The notes beneath the pieces are model-generated. The model had not been told where the DNA came from, made no database searches, and worked only from the letters and a program-made list of their open reading frames with translations. 24,477 bases of DNA from Nitrospiraceae bacterium (lineage in GTDB: Bacteria > Nitrospirota > UBA9217), in assembly GCA_003454665.1 (NCBI GenBank), contig DMKB01000154.1:660-25136 (forward strand), written 5' to 3'. Position numbers and translations under genes: made by a program. Of the stretch, positions 6,918 to 12,761 are shown piece after piece (position 1 is the stretch's first letter; each line of letters starts with the position of its first letter).

Positions 6918-8816
6918 TTATCGCAGTACGCGTTTATCACCGACGCGTTGGGTTATTTTCTGCGTGTCAAAATATTCGAGAATGGGCACGGCGAACTTAC
7001 GCGATGTTTTCGTCAGGTCCCGGAATTCGGCCACGGTAATCTCCTTGCTCTGCTCGAGGTGTTTCTTCAGGTTTTCCTGTACGGTACGCAGAATGTCCTT
7101 GTCAAGGTGAAGCGAATCATTGATGCGTACGGTTCTTCCCTCCCGGGCGAGAAGCATGAGCAGGTCTTTCGCGTCCTTGTCCGTGATACCGAGGGCCGTG
7201 GGCAATTCTTCCCGGAGCGGGGGCTGCGTACCGCCCTGATGAATCGCCGCGGCAATTTTTTCCTTTAACGCCTGCTGGTCTTTACCAATGCCGGCCTTGA
7301 AAGACGGCTCTTTGAGATAGGTGCCCTCCGACGCAACGTGGTTTTTCTTGACCAGTCCTTCGACGGCCAGATTAAGGACTTTCTGGTTGAGACGAGTCTT
7401 GAGCATGCCCTTCAATTCTTCTTTGTCCAGACCCGGCTTGAGAGGATGCGCCTTGTGAAATGCGCCAACGCAATCGACGATTTTCTTTTCAAGCTGATCG
7501 AGGTGCGATCGATGTACATACAGATTCCCTGCCCGGAGCAGTAATCGCTTCCCGGCAACGGCTGAGAGCGCTGACACGATTGCCTGCTTGTCTTCGGCAA
7601 TGGCGCCCATGATCTCGTGCTCCTCCATGCCGGCGATGCCCCGGTTGGTGATCAGGAGTGCCACGGTTTCCTCGAGGGTGCCTTTTTCAAGCACTTCGAA
7701 GTTTCTGAGCCTCTCTGCTGCATTGCCCGGTCTCCGTCTCAATGGATGGGCGTCCAGGATCACGCCGCCACCGAGGGTCTCCAGGGGAGAATAGAAGCGA
7801 AGGATGAACCGATCGCCGTGCTGAATGACCATCGGTTGTTCCAGGCGGAACTGCACATAGGCGCCCTGTCCGGGAAGGAGTTCATCCTTTCCCAAAAGCG
7901 TAATTCTGCCGATTGCCTCCTGCGTCGTGTTGTACAGACGAATGCGTGATCCGGTTTTGAGCTTGCGCGGAGAGTCTTCGAGGAGGGTGAGGGCCGCATC
8001 GGCCGTTGTTGTCGAGCTGAAGTAATCCCGGCTGACGATTGTATCACCCCTCGTAAGATCGTCCTTTTCCACTGATTGCAGGTTCACAGCTGTCCGTTGT
8101 CCTGCTACCGCCTGCTGGACGGCCTGGCCGTGCGTCTGGAGGCCGCGCACCTTTGTGCGAATCCCCTTCGGCAGGATATCAATATCCTGGTCGACGTTGA
8201 TCGTTCCCGTAAGGAGGGTGCCGGTGACTACCGTGCCGAATCCTTTCATGGTGAACACGCGGTCTATGGGGAGCCGGAGTATGCCCTTCGATGACTTGGG
8301 AAGGACGGTCTTCGCGAGTTCGTCAAGCTCCCGTATCAGAAGGGGCATGTTGTCGCCCGTCGTGGAAGAGACGGGGATAACAGGAGCGTCCCTGAGAAAT
8401 GAGCCCTTTACGAATTCGCGGATTTCGTCTGTCACGAGATCAAGCCAGTCTTGCTCGACAAGGTCGATTTTCGTGAGCGCGATAACGCCGTGCTTGATGC
8501 GAAGAAGATCGCAGATAGCAAGATGCTCACGGGTTTGCGGCATGATCCCTTCGTCAGCAGCGATAACGAGCATGACAATATCGATGCCGCCCACGCCGGC
8601 CAGCATGTTTTTTATGAGTCCCTCGTGACCCGGAACATCGATGATGCCGAGACGGTTGCCGCCCGGAAGGTCGAGTGACGCAAAACCGAGGTCGAGGGTG
8701 ATCCCCCGTTCCTTCTCTTCCTTCCAACGATCAGGATCAATGTTCGTAAGGGCCTTGACAAGGCTCGATTTGCCGTGATCGATATGTCCGGCAGTGCCGA
8801 GAATGATGTATTTCAT
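6918..8816 (-). CDS. selB: Selenocysteine-specific translation elongation factor SelB
   Basis: SelB is the GTPase that binds Sec-tRNA-Sec and the SECIS hairpin of an mRNA and delivers selenocysteine to the ribosome at UGA. The 632-residue length is normal for the family. GTPase motifs are all visible: GTAGHIDHGKSS (7-18, G1), KERGIT (35-40, switch I), DVPGHE (60-65, G3) and TKID (115-118, G4). Two EF-Tu-like beta domains follow (VFTMKGFGTVVTGTLLTG at ~200 begins the first). The C-terminal third, from about 400 on, holds the winged-helix repeats that read the SECIS RNA. The start is the ATG at 8816. It lies 222 bases downstream of selA, with repeats and hairpins between, so co-transcription is likely but not certain. 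Confidence 0.97.
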   Translation of the reverse strand: MKYIILGTAGHIDHGKSSLVKALTNIDPDRWKEEKERGITLDLGFASLDLPGGNRLGIIDVPGHEGLIKNMLAGVGGIDIVMLVIAADEGIMPQTREHLAICDLLRIKHGVIALTKIDLVEQDWLDLVTDEIREFVKGSFLRDAPVIPVSSTTGDNMPLLIRELDELAKTVLPKSSKGILRLPIDRVFTMKGFGTVVTGTLLTGTINVDQDIDILPKGIRTKVRGLQTHGQAVQQAVAGQRTAVNLQSVEKDDLTRGDTIVSRDYFSSTTTADAALTLLEDSPRKLKTGSRIRLYNTTQEAIGRITLLGKDELLPGQGAYVQFRLEQPMVIQHGDRFILRFYSPLETLGGGVILDAHPLRRRPGNAAERLRNFEVLEKGTLEETVALLITNRGIAGMEEHEIMGAIAEDKQAIVSALSAVAGKRLLLRAGNLYVHRSHLDQLEKKIVDCVGAFHKAHPLKPGLDKEELKGMLKTRLNQKVLNLAVEGLVKKNHVASEGTYLKEPSFKAGIGKDQQALKEKIAAAIHQGGTQPPLREELPTALGITDKDAKDLLMLLAREGRTVRINDSLHLDKDILRTVQENLKKHLEQSKEITVAEFRDLTKTSRKFAVPILEYFDTQKITQRVGDKRVLR

Positions 8817-8828
8817 AGGATTAGGTAT

Positions 8829-8870
8829 CAGGAGTCAGTATTCAGGAGCCAGGAGTCAGGAGCCAGTATT
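8829..8870 (+). repeat. Heptamer array, six units, in the selA-selB spacer
   Basis: Six consecutive 7-base units: CAGGAGT, CAGTATT, CAGGAGC, CAGGAGT, CAGGAGC, CAGTATT. The array begins 12 bases beyond the selB start codon. Related units in inverted orientation lie at 9038-9065. Confidence 0.85.
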
Positions 8871-8930
8871 GAACGGATTTTCAATAAATAATCTCATGGA
8901 CACGGTGATACGTTTCATTGCAGCAGCCCC

Positions 8931-8977
8931 GTGCATAATACGCGTTGATATGGTTATGCACATCAGTTAGTGATGTG
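8931..8977. promoter_or_regulatory. Overlapping alternative hairpins between selA and selB
   Basis: GTGCATAA (8931-8938) pairs perfectly with TTATGCAC (8954-8961). A second perfect stem, CACATCA (8959-8965) with TGATGTG (8971-8977) and a GTTAG loop, shares the bases 8959-8961, so the two cannot fully form together. They lie in the transcribed spacer ahead of selB. No run of T follows either. Confidence 0.45.
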
Positions 8978-9037
8978 GTTCGCTATAAAGCCGGACATAG
9001 TCGGTACATTGCATGAATGCCCTTTGTTTTGCTCCGG

Positions 9038-9065
9038 GCTATTGACTCTTGGCTCCTGACTTCTG
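9038..9065 (-). repeat. Heptamer array, four units, forming the 3' end of selA
   Basis: On the minus strand the units are CAGAAGT, CAGGAGC, CAAGAGT and CAATAGC. They encode the last residues of SelA (QKSGAKSQ) and its TAG stop. The units belong to the same family as the array at 8829-8870, in inverted orientation. Confidence 0.8.
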
Positions 9066-10475
9066 CAGGTTTGCTCTTACTGCTCCGATGATCTGCGCTA
9101 TTTCCTCATCATTCAGCGTACGTGGATCGAAAAGCACCATCCCTTCTTTGATTCGCGTTATAATGGGTGGCGTGCCGCGCCGTAAGAGGGACTCGATTCG
9201 GTTTGCACTCAGCTGGTTATGGCTTATGCATGCTACTTTGGTAGGGAGGTTGCCAATCGGCAGCGATCCACCTCCGGTTTGAGACAGGTCATCCTGCACA
9301 GAGACCGAGAGGTCCGCATCGCCTATTGCTGAGAGGCCTTCGGCCAGCAGCGCGGCCTTGCGCGTGATTTCGTCGAGAGGTTGCGTAAGCATCCAGAGCG
9401 TGGGGATTTCCTGGACGGCTTTTTTTTCGTCGAGGTACTGATTCAGTGTTGCTTCGAGTGCCGCCAGAGTGAGTTTGTCGATACGGAGGGCCCGAGCAAG
9501 GGGGTTGGATCTGATGGCGTCGAGGTACCGTTGGGAACCGAGGATCAGGCCTGCCTGCGGCCCGCCCAGGAGTTTGTCTCCACTGAAGGTGATGATGTCA
9601 ACACCTGCGTCAACAGCCTGCTGCACCGTAGGCTCGTTGCCGATCCCGTACGCCGCAAGATCAATGAAACTGCCGCTCCCGAGATCCCACATTACGGGGA
9701 TACTGAATTTCTTTCCGAGAGCCGAGAGTTCCGGAGGTGCAACCTCCTTGGTAAAGCCGACTATTTTATAGTTGCTCGTATGGACCTTGAGAAGAAGCCC
9801 CGTATTCTCATTGATCGCAGCCCGGTAGTCCTTGAGGTGCGTTTTATTCGTGGTGCCGACTTCGCGAAGCACAGCGCCGCTCCGTTCCATGACATCAGGA
9901 ATTCTGAAGGAGCCGCCGATTTCCACGAGTTCACCGCGGGAGACAACGACTTCTTTGCCGCGAGCCATCGTGTTGAGACAGAGAAGAACGGCTGCAGCGT
10001 TATTGTTCACCGCGGTGGCCGCCTCGACACCCGTCAGCCGGGTAAGAATGCCCTCCACGTGGGTGTGGCGTTTTCCGCGCTCTCCCGCACCGATAGAGTA
10101 CTCCAGATTGGAATAACCGCGGCTCACCTCGACAACCCGTCGGATCGCTGACTCACTCAGGGGGGAACGACCGAGGTTGGTATGGACTACCACCCCGGTG
10201 GCATTAATCAGCGACTGCAGGGCCGGCTCACGCAGGCTCGTCAGTATCCCCTCAGCACGGTCAAGAATATCCGGTATGGAGGGATGCCGTATTCCGGCTT
10301 CAGCGGGAGGGGACTCATCAGACACTGCCTGCAGGATCGCCACACGTATCTCGTTCACGGCAGTGCGCAGGGCCTCCAGGACCAGTATCCGCGGGTGGAT
10401 GGTGAGCCACTGCTGCGTCCTCGACTCCTTCAGCAGCTCGTCAACAGAGGGCAGTTGCTTAAGGATTTCCTTCAT
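9039..10475 (-). CDS. selA: L-seryl-tRNA(Sec) selenium transferase
   Basis: SelA is the PLP enzyme that converts seryl-tRNA-Sec to selenocysteinyl-tRNA-Sec using selenophosphate. With the ATG at 10475 the product has 478 residues and opens with KQLPSVDELL, as bacterial SelA does; a TTG 54 bases upstream is open in frame but adds sequence unlike the family. Motifs are INATGVVVHTNLGRSPL (90-106), YSNLEYSIGAGERG (121-134), the VNNNAAAVLL block (156-165) and FSGDKLLGGPQAG (297-309) with the PLP lysine Lys301. The last eight residues and the stop codon come from a heptamer repeat, which suggests that the original 3' end was overwritten. No good ribosome site precedes the ATG. A selD gene is not in the window. 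Confidence 0.97.
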   Translation of the reverse strand: MKEILKQLPSVDELLKESRTQQWLTIHPRILVLEALRTAVNEIRVAILQAVSDESPPAEAGIRHPSIPDILDRAEGILTSLREPALQSLINATGVVVHTNLGRSPLSESAIRRVVEVSRGYSNLEYSIGAGERGKRHTHVEGILTRLTGVEAATAVNNNAAAVLLCLNTMARGKEVVVSRGELVEIGGSFRIPDVMERSGAVLREVGTTNKTHLKDYRAAINENTGLLLKVHTSNYKIVGFTKEVAPPELSALGKKFSIPVMWDLGSGSFIDLAAYGIGNEPTVQQAVDAGVDIITFSGDKLLGGPQAGLILGSQRYLDAIRSNPLARALRIDKLTLAALEATLNQYLDEKKAVQEIPTLWMLTQPLDEITRKAALLAEGLSAIGDADLSVSVQDDLSQTGGGSLPIGNLPTKVACISHNQLSANRIESLLRRGTPPIITRIKEGMVLFDPRTLNDEEIAQIIGAVRANLQKSGAKSQ

Positions 10476-10484
10476 GATAAGAGT

Positions 10485-10513
10485 ACCATAGCATAGTTGC
10501 AATCGAATATCAA
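10485..10513 (-). promoter_or_regulatory. Possible selA promoter
   Basis: On the minus strand TTGATA (10508-10513) and TATGGT (10485-10490) are 17 bases apart. The -10 element ends only 9 bases before the selA ATG, so transcription would start at or very near the start codon. This agrees with the missing ribosome site and would give a leaderless message. The -10 match is only 4 of 6. Confidence 0.35.
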
Positions 10514-10618
10514 CAGCGTTATGGACCAAAGGATAAGTAAACGCTGCATTCTCTGGGGCAATGGCGGATCCGCACTTTGCGATTATTTTGCTTGATTCAG
10601 TAAGGGAGAATGACTATA

Positions 10619-11254
10619 ATGAAGCATCCGAAAGGTCACAATTCTATGCCACCCGAAACGAATCAGCAAGAGCAGCCGGAAGCAGTGGAAAAGAGAGAAG
10701 AGGAGTTCCTTCCGGGGAAGGTCAGTGTTACCGGGAAAGAGATAACCTTCCTGGTGCTTATTATTATCTTTGTCTCGCTTCTCGTTGTACTTATTCTTGC
10801 CAGGGACAAGACAACAATCATAACGGTAGGGGACCGGGCCCCGGAATTCCAGCTGCCGGCCCTGGGGGGATCCCCGGTGAGTCTGTCAGACTATCGCGGG
10901 AAGGTGGTCATGGTGCATTTCTGGGCCACCTGGTGCCCTCCCTGCGTAGAGGAGCTGCCTGTACTCGAATCTCTCTATCAGACACTCAAGAGTGAAGGCC
11001 TTGAGATTCTTGCCATCAGTATTGACAAGGGAGAGGGGAGCATTGTCTCAACCTTCATGAAGAGGTATGGATTAACCTTTCCCGTGCTTCTGGACCCTGA
11101 GGCGTCGGTGTCGAGTTCGTATGGAACATTTAAACTTCCGGAGACGTACATCGTCGACCGGCAGGGCGTTGTCGCATACAAAGCCATCGGTTCACGGGAG
11201 TGGACGGTACCGGTTAATGTTAATATTGTGCGAAACATAATTGACAAACGCTAG
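10619..11254 (+). CDS. Membrane-anchored TlpA/ResA-like thioredoxin-fold protein
   Basis: The ATG at 10619 is chosen over the in-frame ATG at 10610, because the AAGGGAG site (10602-10608) has normal spacing only to the later one; the product has 211 residues. After a hydrophilic, Glu-rich N terminus (1-38), one membrane segment (about 42-61) anchors the protein. A periplasmic AhpC/TSA-Redoxin domain follows. It starts at VGDRAPEFQLPALGG and has HFWATWCPPCVEELP with the CPPC active site (Cys106, Cys109) and a cis-Pro at KLPETYIVDRQG (Pro174). Such proteins reduce disulfides in the periplasm, often for cytochrome c maturation, which would suit an organism with many c-hemes. It is divergent from selA and lies 93 bases ahead of the candidate micro-selenoprotein, perhaps in one operon. 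Confidence 0.92.
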   Translation: MKHPKGHNSMPPETNQQEQPEAVEKREEEFLPGKVSVTGKEITFLVLIIIFVSLLVVLILARDKTTIITVGDRAPEFQLPALGGSPVSLSDYRGKVVMVHFWATWCPPCVEELPVLESLYQTLKSEGLEILAISIDKGEGSIVSTFMKRYGLTFPVLLDPEASVSSSYGTFKLPETYIVDRQGVVAYKAIGSREWTVPVNVNIVRNIIDKR

Positions 11255-11347
11255 GGCATGGCGATAGGTCGATGCGAGAGTGAGTAGATCGAATGTAGAA
11301 TGCAGGGTTCAAAAGAATCGAAGAGAGCAGTCTGAAAACGGGGGAAT

Positions 11348-11506
11348 ATGTCAGATTTTGGTGTAACGATTATCATCCTTGTTGTCATGTTGTATGCAAT
11401 CATCAGATTCAACAGGGGCATTGGCTGGGGCTGAGGCGAAGATTCGGACGATCCTCTCTGTAGGGGAGGACAGTATTCTCACGGCCGCGAGGATAAAGAC
11501 GCATGA
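11348..11506 (+). CDS. Candidate single-pass membrane micro-selenoprotein (TGA at 11432-11434 read as Sec)
   Basis: The ATG at 11348 is preceded by GGGGGA. The frame encodes MSDF, a hydrophobic helix VTIIILVVMLYAIIRF (residues 6-21), the positive FNR, then GIGWG and an in-frame TGA at codon 29. If TGA is read as selenocysteine, the protein continues GEDSDDPLCRGGQYSHGR to a second TGA at 11504, giving 52 residues with Sec29 and Cys38. A stem of seven pairs (11452-11458 with 11464-11470, one G-U) and loop TGTAG starts 17 bases after the TGA. The distance of 24 bases from TGA to loop and the G at loop position 2 fit the published bacterial SECIS rules. SelA, SelB and tRNA-Sec are encoded nearby. 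A helix followed by a Gly-flanked Sec in a cytoplasmic tail recalls eukaryotic SelK/SelS in layout only. I do not recognise a family. The alternative is a 28-residue peptide ending at TGA, or no gene. Confidence 0.45.
11452..11470 (+). promoter_or_regulatory. SECIS-like hairpin after in-frame TGA
   Basis: TCCTCTC (11452-11458) pairs with GGGAGGA (11464-11470) around the 5-base loop TGTAG. It starts 17 bases and its loop lies 24 bases downstream of TGA 11432-11434. Bacterial SECIS elements lie within the coding region directly after the UGA and usually have a G in the first two loop positions; both hold here. Confidence 0.45.
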
Positions 11507-11636
11507 CAGCCGGAGAGGAGAACGGGTCGGTTGCCTGCCATGGCGTCCGCTCTTCTCCGAACCTGAACCTGACGAACGCCCTGTCGTTTTTCTGGTGATA
11601 ACCTCGCCTCGTAGCTGCCGAGCAGTCATCTCTTGT

Positions 11637-12629
11637 TTAAAACTCAATATTTGGACGCAGGATGTACTCGATGGTGTTTCCTGCTCTATCTGCTCCGAGA
11701 GCTCCGGTATACTTTTTTGCTGATTCCCACACGAACCCCACGGCGAGGGCCAGCGCAATTTTTTTGTTCTTCAGGGGCCATTTTTTATCCACGGTGAAAT
11801 AGTGGCGTATCCCATCAAAGGACCGGCGTTTCATATCGAAGGTGTATTCAAACCCGCTGTTGTGGTAAAACGTTGTTACGATGGGATTATAATCGATTCT
11901 GCTTCTCCTGAGTGAGAGGTAGACGATATCCGTGATTTCGGGATGTCCATGAAGTTTTAACCCGACCCGAAAACTCCAACTCAACTTTCTGTTGGTAGAT
12001 TTTCGGTCGCCTTTGATTTTCCATTCAAACTCCCACCACTCGTCCTTCACTAATTCATTGTCCTTGATATGGTAATTCCCGGCGCTCACGAGGTACCCGG
12101 TATATCCCTTGCCCGTTACATCCGTGCGGTTCGGTACGTCAAAGTCAACCACATTGCCGGCGAAGATCGAGGCAGCGTACGGTTCCTGGAATCCGGCCGT
12201 GACCGCCGTGACCAAATTGAAGTTTTCGGTAATCTGCATGTTGTCGTAAAAACTGCGATCATTTTTTTTGATGTATACACCGAGATAAGGCAAGGGGTTC
12301 ACGCTCGCTTCTATTACCAGGAATCTCGGCACGAGGGCCCGTGAGAGGAGATAACTGTAGATGTTCGATTCTTTCTGCGCGCCGAGATGGGGGATCGGCG
12401 CTTTCGTGAGCGCAACGTAGAGACCTATGTTGCTGTAGTAGGCGTCAAGTTCGTACTCGAGCTCGAAACGACGGAATGGCTCCTCCCCATCCGTTGCTTC
12501 CCGAGCATCATCGGAGTCCGCATGCTTTGCATAGGCCAACTGAGGGACGGTCAGGGTCATCGTGCAGAGGAGAAGGGAACAACATGCGATAGATCCGACT
12601 GCACAAAGATGCGAGGGAAGAGACCGCAT
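11637..12629 (-). CDS. Predicted outer-membrane beta-barrel protein of unknown function
   Basis: A 330-residue protein with a long N-terminal signal region (hydrophobic about residues 10-33, likely cleavage after AYA). The rest is rich in alternating aromatic and polar stretches typical of membrane beta strands, such as FELEYELDAYYSNIGLYVAL, WSFRVGLKLHG and KIALALAVGFVW. It ends in IEF: a C-terminal phenylalanine is the usual signal for BAM-dependent insertion into the outer membrane. No known domain is recognised. Start choice is uncertain because no ribosome site precedes the ATG at 12629; an internal ATG at residue 24 would spoil the signal peptide. It lies 132 bases downstream of smc on the same strand and converges on the tlpA-like gene. 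A porin or an assembly protein are both possible. Confidence 0.7.
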   Translation of the reverse strand: MRSLPSHLCAVGSIACCSLLLCTMTLTVPQLAYAKHADSDDAREATDGEEPFRRFELEYELDAYYSNIGLYVALTKAPIPHLGAQKESNIYSYLLSRALVPRFLVIEASVNPLPYLGVYIKKNDRSFYDNMQITENFNLVTAVTAGFQEPYAASIFAGNVVDFDVPNRTDVTGKGYTGYLVSAGNYHIKDNELVKDEWWEFEWKIKGDRKSTNRKLSWSFRVGLKLHGHPEITDIVYLSLRRSRIDYNPIVTTFYHNSGFEYTFDMKRRSFDGIRHYFTVDKKWPLKNKKIALALAVGFVWESAKKYTGALGADRAGNTIEYILRPNIEF

Positions 12630-12761
12630 AGGGTTAGCATAGCATAGAAAACACAGAAAAGGAAGTTGAGAGCTTAATCAGATGGATCGGCAGGTATAGC
12701 TGGAGAAGAAGCACAGGGTGATCACAGGCAATACCGGTTGCGTTTCACCGTTTGTCTCTGC

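Larger units (their letters stand above)
11255..11636. other. Region between tlpA-like gene and the convergent barrel gene
   Basis: No conventional gene is annotated here. The region holds the candidate micro-selenoprotein ORF (11348-11506) with its SECIS-like hairpin, and then a larger hairpin: CGGAGAGGAG (11511-11520) pairs with CTCTTCTCCG (11550-11559). A short stem followed by TTTTT (about 11574-11594) could end transcription from the left. A 114-codon plus-strand frame from 11379 runs into the antisense of the barrel gene and lacks a ribosome site; it is not taken as coding. Confidence 0.5.

Noticed and set aside
11379..11723. 114-codon plus-strand frame overlapping the micro-selenoprotein
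   Set aside because: No ribosome site, no recognisable domain, and its 3' part is antisense to the barrel gene.
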